DNA from: Silene conica
Taxonomy: Eukaryota > Streptophyta > Magnoliopsida > Caryophyllales > Caryophyllaceae
Direction: 5' to 3'
Assembly: GCA_029255685.2 (NCBI GenBank)
Contig: CM055313.2
Span: 47,758,079-47,822,078, forward strand
Length of the DNA stretch: 64,000 nt
Positions 43,138 through 54,615 of this stretch are shown in pieces. A program made the translations under genes and the position numbers. The notes beneath the pieces were generated by a model. It was not told the DNA's origin, made no database searches, and was given only the letters and a program-made list of their open reading frames with translations. Positions within the stretch are counted from its first letter, which is position 1; the number at the start of each line of letters is the position of its first letter.

Positions 43138-45577
43138 AATAGGTTGTTTGCATGCTTTCCGTTTACGTTTTTACGGAGTTATAGTGATAACAAAATAAAA
43201 TTTGGTTTTTTCGTTTAATATATGATATGCACGAAATTATTTAGCATGAATACCTACTGTTTCTAAAATGTTCTTTCATAATATTTGGAATTTATTTTGC
43301 ATGAATATTGTTCTTTGGTATTTTTAAATTCGGTTTTATTGATTTTTAATGGTTAAAAATGTTTATTTTTGGGAAAAATAGTTAAAAAAAGGTTATGGCC
43401 GAGATTTTTCAGTATGTTATCACATGTATATCCTATGTTATGAATATGAATTTTCGTAAATTATGGACTTATAAAACGTGTGATATGAATTTTAAGGGTT
43501 AAAATGCAATAAGATGAATAAAAATGGGTTAAAATAGTTATATTATGAATTTGACTATAAAATTTTATGAGTATGTCACATGCAATATTTAAAATATATG
43601 TTGAATTTTCCAGAAATTTATCTCAAATATTGCAATATTATAGATTTTTAATGTAAAAATCGGGTAATTAGTGACATAATTTCGACTTTAATAGTTTAAG
43701 TTGGAATTTGGCCATAAAAATTTAACACGATGTCATATATATTATTTCCAGCATGTATAAAAATTTCGAGATTTTTATCTTATTTTATGCTTGAGAAATA
43801 ATTTTAAAGGTTAAAATCGTACGATATATGACGAAAATCGTTAAAATTTGCAAAAGTTGTTAAAATGGCCGGAAGTTTTAACCCATATTAGTCATATATG
43901 ATATGTTCGTCATGAAAATATTCTTGGAAGCCAAAAGTTTCAGATTTGATTTAATTTTAATTTGTTAAAAGTTGCATTTAAAATTGAATTAAAAGAGTCA
44001 TTTTCATTAAAAATTTCGGCTCTTGGGCAGTGTGTAATTTAATTTTCTGTCCATTTTATGTTCTTAAAGTGTTTTGGAAGGTGTAAAAATATTATTAGTA
44101 TTTTATTTGCATTTATGGAACTAATTATTGAATTTTCCGACTTAAAATGCTCGTTTTACGTGTTATTTTCGAAATAATGTTAAAACCGTATAAATACTAA
44201 TATTTTTAAAGTTCCGAAATTTTAAGAACATTCTGGAATTTTCAAATTTTGAATTTTGAATTTTTCGAAATTTTTATGACTCTTTTGGATTTTTATAATA
44301 TTTTTCCCGTAAAACCGAGTTATACCGAACAATATTAAAATATGTTAAGTTAAGTCATGTTCAATGTTTGAGTAAGACTAAATTTTGAAACCTATATGAG
44401 TTAGGATGATTAACTTAAGGATGAATACCGATTCATAAAATGCATAGTGTTGTTAAACGTTAAAACACGCGATTCCATAAACCGAGGTATACGATAACTA
44501 TTTATATTATTGATATTTAAATAGGACGATTTGGCTTAGGATTTGCATGATAGTTCATATATATTTATAAGCATTGCATATTTTAATTATGAATGTCATG
44601 ATTTTATTTACGTAATTTTGGGAATTATGTAATTTACTTAGTATGGCCTTAGTTTTTAAATCGGTATTTCCCGTAATGTAAGGGGTTATCGATTGGGTTG
44701 TAATTTTGTGATCTCGTATCACCCAATTGTAATTTAATTCTATTTTATAATGTATAAAGTAGACTAGAAAAGTTGTAATATTTGTAAATTCCGGAGATCC
44801 TTGAAGACGGTGCCATTCGGAAAGGAGTTCCGACAAGACGGTGTTTACCTCGAAGTGCGTGCCGCGCGAAGTTCAAGGGACCAAAGGAGTTGGTTTCCGA
44901 ATTTGTACTTTTATTATTTCTTTTCTAGGAAAGGCCATACTAGGGTTTTATTTTATGCTTTTATTTTGCTTTTATATGTTTGCATGCATAGCCAAATCGT
45001 CATATATCGTCTCATGCATTTTTCGATTTAGTCGACCTAGTCTTTTATTTATCGATAATTCACCGACTTAGTTCACTTAAACGGAGATAGATAATAATTT
45101 GACTAGATCTCTTACATATAAATATTGAGACTTAGCCTTACCAAAAAGTACGGGTCCATGAATCCCTTCTTCACAAGAACGTAGGCTCGGCTACACCGGG
45201 GTACTAAAATTGTCACGTTGGGTAAGTGGGGTAATAAGATTACACCTTGAAATTTGGTTGATCTCAACGAAAGTATTCGTAACCGTAGTTGCAATAAGTT
45301 TGGGCTAAAGACGATTTTTAGAAAATTGTCGGCCGAGAGTTCTAAGGTAGAACTGATTAAAGGGTTAATCCACCAAATTATACCGATACGGGTTGAATCG
45401 GCTACACCGTGCCCGGATTAGTATGGGTTTGGGTTTCGGGATTGTTTACTTAATTGGGTAAGAGATCATTAAGTAAATATACTTAACTTGTTTAAGTTTT
45501 TAGTTTAAATTATGAATTTAAAAATGATGTTGTTTTATTTCCTTCATTTTATTGTAGTTTAATTTTCAACATAGTCA
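43138..45577 (+). other. Element G leader, non-coding
   Basis: About 2.4 kb. The last 940 bp (from 44640) are strongly similar to the B leader, including the conserved block at 45155-45231. An acceptor-like TTATTGTAG ends at 45557, 20 bases before the ATG. The first 1.5 kb is AT-rich with no ORF of note. Confidence 0.75.
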
Positions 45578-46486
45578 ATGGCAACCAACGGTCCACCTCT
45601 CACTAACGTTTCATGGCTTCGGTCTTTTATGGACCGTTGCAAACTCGATAAGCATGGTTCCAATTTTAAGGATTGGGATTCGCAATTACTTTTGGCCGCT
45701 CAAGGTGACGATAAGAGTCGTTACCTATCCGAAGCCGCTCCTCCCGCTCCGACCGCTCGTTCATCGGTCCAAAATCGTGAGGCCTATGAAGCCTACATGA
45801 AAGAGTCCTCCGCTCTTAAAAATGTGCTCATCTTCTCCATGGAGCCGGATCTCCAAAGGAGTATGATTAAGTTGACCACATCATATGAGATATACACCAA
45901 GCTTGCGACTATGTTTTCGCAAACTCCAAGGGTGATCCAATATGAGGCGGCTTCCGCCTTCTTCGACATAACGTTCAAGGAAGGACAAAAGATAAGCCCT
46001 CATGTGCTCAAACTCGTTGAGCTCGCGGAGACTCTAAAAGCGCAAGACATTGATGTTCCCGACTCTCTCATAATTGACCAAGTTCTTGACTCGCTCAATA
46101 AGGTTAAGGCGTATGCTCAATTCCGGATGAATTTTAATATGCGAAACCAAGAGACCACGTTGGATGAGTTGCATAAGATGCTCGTCCAAGCCGAGAGGGA
46201 CATGGGACTTCATAAAAGTTCCACCAAGGATGTTTTAAACATCGAAAAGAAAGGGAAAACGAGCTTCAAAAGGAATGCCTTTAAAGGCAAGGGCAAGAAA
46301 ACGTTCAAGCCCAAAGCGACCAAAGAAAAGACCTTTTCGAAAGGCGCTTCCACCTCTTCTTCGAAATCCGAAGACAAGTGCAATTATTGCACGAGGATCG
46401 GTCATTGTAAGCGTAATTGCCCCAAGTACATAAGCGATCTCAAAAATGGGAAAACAACCGCCGTAGGTAATAATTCTCGTTTATAA
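45578..46486 (+). CDS. Copia Gag of element G, complete with zinc knuckle
   Basis: 302-residue protein that would form the virus-like particle. The capsid/UBN2-like domain occupies about residues 1-225 (WLRSFMDRCKL, GSNFKDWD, ALKNVLIFSMEPDLQR, TLDELHKMLVQAERDM) and resembles the gag part of A. A lysine-rich linker leads to one CCHC knuckle, C-N-Y-C-T-R-I-G-H-C-K-R-N-C, near residue 267. The protein ends 20-odd residues later with TAA, exactly where the B and A polyproteins continue into protease. It is an open, unmutated frame despite LTR divergence near 1.4%, which hints at selection or recent origin. A possible 92-base intron (46467-46558) would give a different C-terminus ending at 46602. 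Confidence 0.9.
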   Translation: MATNGPPLTNVSWLRSFMDRCKLDKHGSNFKDWDSQLLLAAQGDDKSRYLSEAAPPAPTARSSVQNREAYEAYMKESSALKNVLIFSMEPDLQRSMIKLTTSYEIYTKLATMFSQTPRVIQYEAASAFFDITFKEGQKISPHVLKLVELAETLKAQDIDVPDSLIIDQVLDSLNKVKAYAQFRMNFNMRNQETTLDELHKMLVQAERDMGLHKSSTKDVLNIEKKGKTSFKRNAFKGKGKKTFKPKATKEKTFSKGASTSSSKSEDKCNYCTRIGHCKRNCPKYISDLKNGKTTAVGNNSRL

Positions 46487-48920
46487 TTCATGTCATTTAT
46501 CAACTTATGTATAGTGATACAAATGTGTTGATATTTACCCTTTTTAATTGTTTTAAAGGGCCACCTCCTAATAATGATAAGGGCAAGGAGAAGGAAGCAT
46601 GAGGTTCCTTACTTGGATGGCTACGGTAGCATCCAATTGATCGAAGACTTGAAGAGCTAGGCTCTAATTTTCATATCGTCTTCTTTCATATTTTGTATTT
46701 TATTATGGAACAATTTATTTTCTTGTAAGACAAGGATTAAAATCCTAAAACAATGGTTGTATTTTTGGATATTGGTGACTTGGTTTTCAACCCGAGTTAC
46801 TACTTTTGTTCTTAATCAATGTCTTGATTTCTAAAATAAAATTGCATACCTTGTTAAAACATGAATAATAGTGATCTTGTCACGAAATAAACATTGATAC
46901 GATCAATATAATATAATCAAAGTGTTGACTAAAACAGAGAACTACACCAAATGAGATACTTTCAATCAAATTAAGAAATCATTAATTCATTATACGATGA
47001 TCATTTTAAGTGAAAATGATGTTCATTTTAGGTGTATACATCACACCTATAAAACTTCAAACATTCATATGCATTGGTTAATCGAAATAGCTATCCTTAA
47101 ACGAATAAAGGTTATTGTTAGAAGGATAGAGTGGGAGAAAATATTTCGCTAGCAAACCAATGATGAAAATAAAGGATCTTAGAGAAGATTCTTACTTGGG
47201 AGTCTTAAGAAGAGCCCTAAATGAATTGAAGAAACTATGGGAGAACACTCGAAGAAAGGTTCTTTATGTTCATTGTTTCGAAGAGAGGAGACATGAAACC
47301 CCGTATGAATTCGGAAGGAATATCGGCTCCTTGAGATAATGATTTTTTAAAGATTATAAGATAATAGAGGAGAAATCATCTATCTATACGGGAGGAAAGA
47401 CCGTTTCCTTAATAAATGATTTTTCTAAGTTTATAAGATAAAAGAGAAGAAATCATCTCAATTCTCTCAATGTAGTCATAAAGAAATTATCATGTCATAT
47501 TCGTCTCGAGGAAACGAAGACATGAAAAGAGGGTGATGATTGATTGAATGGAAATAGATCACTATAGGGATAGTGATGGTGATAATGATTCAAGATATAA
47601 ATAAAAGATTTACATGCGAGAAATGAAAAGTTCATTTAAGAGATCGAGTAATATTGATTTTAGTGGGAGCAATGTTCATTAAAAGAAATAAGCCTACCAT
47701 TTAGAGAAGATGGGTGATTCTTTAAGGTGTAAAGAATAAGAGGTTTGAAATTCTAGATGATCAAATACCTTATATCATACGATGATGGAGCTTTACAGGA
47801 AGTTTTATTATATTGATAATAAAAGGTCGCCCATTGGAAATCAAAATGGTTGCCAAGATGATTGAAAATTATAATTGAAATCACTAATAACTACAATATA
47901 GATTTCAGCACATAAGTGACTAGATAATTCCGAGTGATTCTTTAATCCCTCTAGTATATCTATACGTCACGAGTTATAAGATAACATTGGGAGCTTCCCT
48001 CAGGAATGGAATCTCAAAATCTAGAATGGGTTCTAGAAATGTGCTCAAATAAGATCATATTATGTGAGATAATATGAGTCGGAAGGAGACCAAAATTTGT
48101 AAGTTTTGCAATAATGAATAAAAGGTTTATTCGCAAAACTTTAATACAAATAGATGATTGTGCATCAAATGCAATGAAATAGTATTGACTGTTTTTGCAT
48201 GACAATGTCATTTGAGTTATAATTAACTCAAGATGAAAGATACTTTGTCAAAATCCAAATGGGTTGTATGAGACAATATTGAACCCCATAAGTGAACTGG
48301 ATTAACTTAGTATAGCCCCTAGCCGCTTACATGAGGTGACATCTCAAAGCGACTAGAATGTGAGGCGATTGATGGCAAGTTCAAATGCCATAGAGTCATA
48401 TGTGATGACTAGTCAATCACAAAGGCAGACTGCAAGAGACACTCTGTCGGGCAAAGTGACCGCTTATAGAGTTCTGGAAATTTTATAATAGCCGGGTCGT
48501 GGCAAGAGCTGCTATAGTATTCTTGTGAGTCAATTCTTAGACTAAAGACTACTTTCCCAAGATGGTACAGTTTAGGCATAGCCTTGATTCATTCTCTACG
48601 ACTTTTCGTAACTGGAGTCAAATGGGATTGCTTCAGGCTGTGACTGACTGTGACTACTCAAAGGAAATAGTGCGATGTAAATTGTCCACCCCTTGTTAGG
48701 GTTGTTCAAATCTCAAGGCCACTCGAGGAGAAGTTAACTGGAAATGCGTGGCCACGCTCAGAAGGTATCTATGGTAGATAATTCCGGTCAGACAGTTATT
48801 CTCCAGATCGAGGAAACCATTCATAATACGATCAAATGCAAGTACGACCTCAGAGAGACATCTTGCATTGAGTGGGAGATTGTAATAGGACAAGAGAATT
48901 GGTGACGCACACTTGTCGAG
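46487..48920 (+). other. Element G 3' region without pol
   Basis: No ORF and no recognisable protease, integrase, RT or RNase H. One 15-base match, AGTGGGAGCAATGTT near 47664, also occurs in the RT region of B at about 9856, so it may be a decayed pol trace. From about 48260 the sequence is homologous to the B 3' region, including CCACTCGAGGAG near 48720. Confidence 0.65.
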
Positions 48921-48934
48921 GACAAGTGGGAGAT
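48921..48934 (+). other. Element G polypurine tract
   Basis: GACAAGTGGGAGAT directly before the 3' LTR. Confidence 0.88.
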
Positions 48935-50186
48935 TGTTGGGAAATGTGTCCTCAACAATAGTGCGATCACGAAATTAAATCTCATGACGAGAATGCGCAA
49001 GGGATGATACGATTTATATTAGTCAGCTGACCAACATTAATCGGTAATGATTGGCTAGCTAGAGTTTGACATTACTGTCGTATGACGGTGGTGGTCAGTT
49101 GATCCCTTTAGGTCACACCTTTAGGACAATTCCCTTAATTGATAAAATGATCAAATGTATATTGATACGATTTGATCATATTCCTTAAACTCGTATATCG
49201 AGAAATCAGAGGTTAAATCTTAATGTAAGATTTATGTTTGAAATTGAAACGTGTCAATTATTAAACATTGAACGATATTTTATTATATCGTAATTAGAAT
49301 GAATCGAGTTATAATTAACACAAAGGTTGTAAATCGTATTGACAATAATTATAAATAATCATTTTACAATTGTAATTTCGAATTACTTGTCAATTAATAA
49401 ATAGGATTTATTTATTTATAATATTTATACGATAAATATTTATATATATATTTTAAGATAAAATAATTGTATTGTATTACATTGTGACATATAAGATGTC
49501 ACATTTTTATACAAATTATACAATTGACAATGTTGTAAAATGGAATCCATTTTATGATAAAATGGGCGGCTAAGTGGATGTAGGTGAGGATGATTAGTGT
49601 GTGTTAAATACACTTTAATCATCATGTTTAAAGGCATGTGTCTTGGGAACACTATCTAGGCCACCCTAAGTTGCATGGGTTAGAGAACTTGTCTCCCTTG
49701 TGTCTTCCCATGCCCGGCCTCACCTCAACCCAAGCAACACTCTTTATATTTGTGAGATGCTCACAAATTCAATTCATTCCGAATGCTTGCATAATTTTTC
49801 TAAAGTGAGAAAAACATAAAACCTCAAATATTATTATTGTGAGATAATAATAACAATACTAATAATAATAAGATATAATATTAGTATTGATATTCTAATT
49901 AGAGAGATTAGAATTTATTAAGGAGAAACCGATTTCTAGTCTAGCAACTACAAGATTTCGGTTGGTTAAGGGATTGTCTTGGTGCATCTTGGAGGAGGTG
50001 TTCTTGTTGAACATTGGAGGATCATCCTTGCTAGCATTAGGACCGAGTGTAAGGACACGAAACTTCTCCCATTTCCGCATTTTATAAGCATGCATAAGAT
50101 CACTTAATAAGTTAATTAAAATGTTAATTAAAGGATTATGTTAGTATGACTAAATATTTAGTTAATGAGTAACTAAAAACCCTTCA
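48935..50186 (+). repeat. Element G 3' LTR
   Basis: 1,252 bp, paired with 41870-43123; about 17 substitutions and a 2-base difference in an AT run by eye. Followed by gctac. Confidence 0.94.
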
Positions 50187-50191
50187 GCTAC

Positions 50192-50398
50192 TTCTCAGAA
50201 GAAAAGGTTTGAGAGGTTCGTCACTCCGGTCGCTAAGACCACTGTTCACACAGATACTACTATGGGTACCTGTAACCGTTGTGGTAAACCTCCTCATACT
50301 GGCTTTGATTGCTTCAAGAATGCCTACAAGTGCTACACTTGTAAAGGATTGGGGCATAGGTCTTTCGAGTTTTCAGAGAGGAACACTGTTATTGGTAA
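50192..50398 (+). pseudogene. Element D Gag, C-terminal zinc knuckles
   Basis: Continues D gag between insertions G and H. Two zinc-binding motifs are seen: C-N-R-C-G-K-P-P-H-T-G-F-D-C and C-Y-T-C-K-G-L-G-H-R-S-F-E-F. In the second the final cysteine is replaced by phenylalanine. C has HRFYEC at the same place, so the second knuckle is probably damaged. The frame then enters NTVIG and is interrupted by the solo LTR H at 50399 (duplication ggtaa). Confidence 0.85.
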
Positions 50399-51652
50399 TG
50401 TTGGGAAATGTGTCCTCAACAATAGTGCGATCACATAATTAAATCTCATAACGAGAATGCGCAAGGGATGATAAGAATTATTAGTCAACTGACCAACATT
50501 AATCGGTAATGATTGGCTAGCTAGAGTTTGACATTACTGTCGTATGACGGTGATGGTCAGTTGATCCCTTTAGGTCACACCTTTAGGACAATTCCCTTAA
50601 CTGATAGAATGATCAAATGTATATTGATACGATTTGATCATATTCCTTAAACTCGTATATCGAGAAATTAGAGGTTAAATCTTAATGTAATATTTTTGTT
50701 TAAAATTGAAACGTGTCAATTGTTGAACATTAAACGATATTTATAATATCGTTATTAGAATGAATTGGGTTGAAATAATACAAAGGTTGTAAATCGTATT
50801 AACGATAAATGATCATTTTACATTATGTAATTTCGAATTACTTATTAATTAAATAAATGTGATTTATTTAATTATGTAAAATATTTATATGATAAATATT
50901 CATATGTTTTAAATGTACTAATGCTTTTTATATCTTAAAGACATATAAGATGTCACAAGATTATACAATTTCTACAATTAACAAAATGTAAAATGGATAA
51001 CCATTTTAACCCTAAATGTGACGGTTTGGGGAGGGTTTGAGGAGTGTTTAAGAAGCACACTTAATACCCTATTAACCTAATGATTATAGTGTGCCTTGAT
51101 AACACTACCTAAGGCCAATAAAATTGCATAGGAAAGGGAAGGTGTTCCCTCTTGGGACTCCCTATGCTTCGGCCGTCCCAAACCCAAGACCACACTATTA
51201 AAGTTGTGATCTTCCTATCACATTACTTACACAATTCATTTCTAAGAAAACCCTAGCAAAAAATTTCTAGAGAGAAAATTCTAAGATAACCTCAAAAATA
51301 CATATTATAAAGATAATATCAACATACTAGTAGTAGTATTGTATTAATACTCTAACAAGAGTGATTAGAGTGATTAAGGAAGAAAACCGATTCTTGTCTA
51401 GCACTAATAAGGGTTCGGTTGGTTAAGGGCTTTTCTTGGTGCATCCGGAGGAGGTATTCTAATTTGGGTACTCGGAGGATCATCCTAGCATATTATTGGA
51501 CCGTGTGTAAGGGTTCATTTTCTCCTCTTTCCGCATTTTGTAGCATGCATAAGATCTTATAAACGAGTTTATAATTTTGTTAATTAAAAGTTAATTAAAG
51601 GGTTTTGTTAGTATGACTAAATTAGTTTATGAGCAACTAGTTAAACCTAACA
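50399..51652 (+). repeat. Solo LTR H (Copia, G-related)
   Basis: 1,254 bp, TGTTGGGAAATG...ACCTAACA, flanked by ggtaa on both sides (50394-50398, 51653-51657). No interior, so it is the product of LTR-LTR recombination. It is related to G's LTR but differs at many positions in its second half. Hairpin arms TCAACTGACCA and TGGTCAGTTGA are retained. Confidence 0.93.
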
Positions 51653-53486
51653 GGTAAGGCTGCCACTGCTGCTGCAGCTACTCGAGGAGGCAAGGCAAAG
51701 GGGAAGATCTTTGTTATGACTAGAGCAGAGGCTGAGGCTCACCCTGATATCGTTGCCGGTATATTTTCTGTCCTCGATGCTGAGTGCTTGATCTTATTTG
51801 ATACTGGTGCTTCATTGTCTTTTATATCGACTCAGTTCGCCGGTAGACTAGCTCTGGAGTCTTCTATTGTTGACGAGACTTCTATCTCATTGCCTTCCGG
51901 AGATGTTTTCTCCTGCTCTTCTTCCCATAGGGATGTTCCTATTGTTATTGGTTGTGCCACATTTCCAGCGTACTTACTGATGTTTCCTCTCGAGGAATTT
52001 GACATTATCCTCGGTATGGATTGGTTGTCGCGATACCATGCTCCATTTGAGTGTCGCGACCAGAAAATATGCTTGAGGAGTTCTTCAGGAGTTCGTGTTT
52101 CCTATAAGGGATCTCGCCCCAGAAAGGGTGTTCGCGTCATTTCTTCGATGAAAGCCTCATATCTTCTAACGAAGGGTTGCCAAGCCTTCATGTGTGTTGT
52201 TTCAGCTGCGAAGCCTTCGCTACCGAAGCTTGAAGATGTAGCCATTGTTCGAGAGTTTCCAGATGTTTTTCCAGAGGAGTTGTCGGGTATACCTCCTGAG
52301 AGAGATGTTGAGTTTACTATCGAGCTTGTACCAGGTACCGGACCTATATCTAAGGCTCCATATCGTATGGCTCCGCTTGAATTGAAGGAACTGAAGCAGC
52401 AATTAAAAGAGATGATAGAGAAGGGATTTATTGGTCCGAGTGCTTCTCCTTGGGGTGCTCCAGTGTTTTTCGTCAAGAAGAAGGATGGATTTATGAGACT
52501 GTGTATCGACTACAAGGAATTGAACAGGGTTACGGTAAAGAACCGATATCCTTTACCTAGGATTGATGACCTTTTTGCCCAGCTTCGTGGTGCCTCCAGA
52601 TTTTCCAAGATTGATCTACGGTCGGAGTATCACCATATTCTAGTTAGAGAGGCTGACATTGCCAAGACTGCTTTCCGTACCAGATATGGACATTTTGAGT
52701 TTGTAGTCATGCCTTTCGGTTTGACAAATGCTCCTACGATATTCATGGATCAGATAAACAGGACGTTCAGTGAGTACTTAGACACTTGCGTTGTGGTGTT
52801 TATTGATGAAATTTTGATATATTCGAAGACTAATGCTGAGCATGTCGAACATCTTCGTTTGATACTTGGGATTCTGCGCCGACAGAAGTGGTTCACCAAA
52901 TTTCAAAGTGTGAGTTCTGGTTGTCTAAGGTTGCATTTTTAGGACATGTCATCTCTAGTTAGGGTGTTATGGTTGACCCCTCTAAGATAGAGGCTATGAT
53001 TGATTGGGAGAGTCCCAAAGATGTAGGAGAGATTCGTAGTTTTCTTGGATTGGCTAGATACTACCAACGGTTCGTAGAGGACTTTTCTAGATTGGCTCGT
53101 CCGATGACCCAATTACTGAAGAAAGAAGCCAAATTTGTATGGACAGATAAGTATAAGAGCTCGTTTCAGGAATTGAAGACTAGGTTGACTTCAGCTCCCG
53201 TGCTTACTTTTCTACAGATTGGTGTTGATTTCGATGTCTACTGCGATGCTTCTATGCTTGGGCTAGGTTGTGTGTTGATGCAGAGTGGGAAAGTGATTGC
53301 TTATTCCTCCAGACAGCTGCAAGTTCACGAGGTGAACTATCCTACGCATGATCTTGAGTTTGCCGCTGTCGTTCATGCTTTGAAGATGTGGCGTCACTAT
53401 CTTATTGGTTCACGTTGTCGCATTTTCACCGATCACAAGAGTCTGAAGTACATTTTCACACAGAAGGACCTCAATATGAGACTGCG
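51653..53486 (+). pseudogene. Element D pol: protease, RT and RNase H, frameshifted and cut
   Basis: After the basic gag-pol linker and FVMTRAEAE, the aspartic protease has [12 protein letters not shown]. Reverse transcriptase follows with [39 protein letters not shown] and FGLTNAP. The catalytic box reads FIDEILIYS instead of the usual FIDDILIYS, so one catalytic aspartate is replaced. A one-base deletion near 52902 shifts the frame (stop at 52940-52942). In the restored frame a TAG at 52959-52961 stands where glutamine is usual. RNase H ([35 protein letters not shown]) ends abruptly at NMRLR, where element F begins at 53487. Integrase is not present. It belongs to the Gypsy superfamily with certainty, and a Tekay/Del assignment is likely. 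Confidence 0.9.
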
Positions 53487-53934
53487 TTGACACCCGTCGT
53501 TGAGGGATGCCAAAGATAAGATTTATAAAACGTCGGCTTAAGACTAGATAGCGTAAGTCAAAGGTCGAACCACAGAGAGGTGGGGGAGTGTTTATTGTTT
53601 AAGGTCAATGTTTTTAGGGTAAATATTTAGGGGGTTTGAATTGGTTGTCACTAAGTCTAGAATAAAAGACAATAAAACAAGAAAATAAGAATGAAATAAA
53701 ACTTATAATAAAAAGAATGCTAGGATGTTCGGGTAGTAAATAGCTACGATGGTGTAAATCCTAAGTCAACATGTATTGCAGTCGTGTAAGGGGTGTAACA
53801 TATCCTTGCGGTCTATGGTACCTAATAGCTCCTTTCCGCCTATGCTATTAGTTCCTAGGTCTCACAATTATTGGGTGTCAACAATAAGGGTGATTCCTAA
53901 TTTCTAGGTCACATACCTTTCAGTCTTAAGTAAC

Positions 53935-54420
53935 GCGCCACGATTTATGTCACGGGAATTCATAATTCGTGACCTAAATTTACTTAGTCACGGGAAAAAA
54001 AAGTCCCTTTCCTTCAAAATTAATTGGTAAAAAAATTTATGTCACGGGAAAATATATCCGTGGCAAATAATTGTTTTTAGTCACGAATTAAGCCATGACC
54101 GTGGCTAACATATGTGTTTAGTCACGCATCAAGTCACGAACGTGGCTAATAATTATTTTTAGCCACAATGTCGTGACTAATTATGATTTATTGTCACAGG
54201 TAAGTTAACCGTGACTAATTAGTGTGCTTAGCCACACTGAATTCTTGACGTGGCTAATTATGATTTATTGTCACAGCTAAATTATCCGTGACTATATTGC
54301 TCTTAGCCACACATTGAATTCTTACCCGTGGCTAATTGTAATTTATTGTCACAAGTAAATTACCCGTGACTAATTATTGCTCTTAGCTACGCACTGGATT
54401 TTTACCGTGACTAATATTTT
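53935..54420. repeat. CACTA 2 left subterminal repeats
   Basis: Alternating TTAGTCACG, CGTGGCTAA and CCGTGACTAA motifs about 20-40 bases apart on both strands. The equivalent right-side array is 59180-59698. Confidence 0.82.
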
Positions 54421-54523
54421 TGATATGATAGCAAATAATAGTACAAAATTATTAGTGCAACATGGTGTGTATTGTAACATCAAGATGATTGCGTCGTATT
54501 ATTGCGAGATGTGAACAATATTC

Positions 54524-54615
54524 CACTACAACAAAATGGCACTTGCGCCACGATTTATGTCACGGGAATTCATAATTCGTGGCGTAAATTTGCTTGGCCA
54601 CGGGAAAAAAAATTG
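54524..54615. repeat. Second CACTA left terminus inside CACTA 2
   Basis: CACTACAACAAAATGGCACT starts here and continues with the same GCGCCACGATTTATGTCACG as 53935. The left flank (ttc) does not match the right flank aac. It is therefore either a nested element whose other end is lost or a duplicated end. Confidence 0.75.

Larger units (their letters stand above)
41870..50186 (+). mobile_element. Copia element G, gag only
   Basis: 8,317 bp between TGTTGGGAAATG and CCCTTCA, with target duplication gctac (41865-41869, 50187-50191) inside D gag. The LTRs (1,254 and 1,252 bp) differ at roughly 17 sites, older than B. PBS, leader and 3' region are homologous to those of B, but the only ORF is a complete Gag. 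The 2.4 kb where pol should be has no ORF. G therefore has what B lacks. Confidence 0.93.
37320..53486 (+). mobile_element. Gypsy element D (Tekay/Del-like), interrupted by G, H and F
   Basis: 5' LTR (37320-40941), PBS, leader, gag and the first half of pol of a Ty3/Gypsy element. Two Copia insertions lie inside (G 41870-50186; solo LTR H 50399-51652). Element F then interrupts RNase H at 53487. Gag and LTR resemble C. The integrase, any chromodomain and the 3' LTR are not in the window. Three inferred CAG-to-TAG stops and a frameshift show that the copy is dead. Confidence 0.88.

Noticed and set aside
46487..48260. Degenerate pol in G
   Set aside because: Only one 15-base match to B's RT region was found, which is too little to annotate as a pseudogene; mentioned only as a possible trace.
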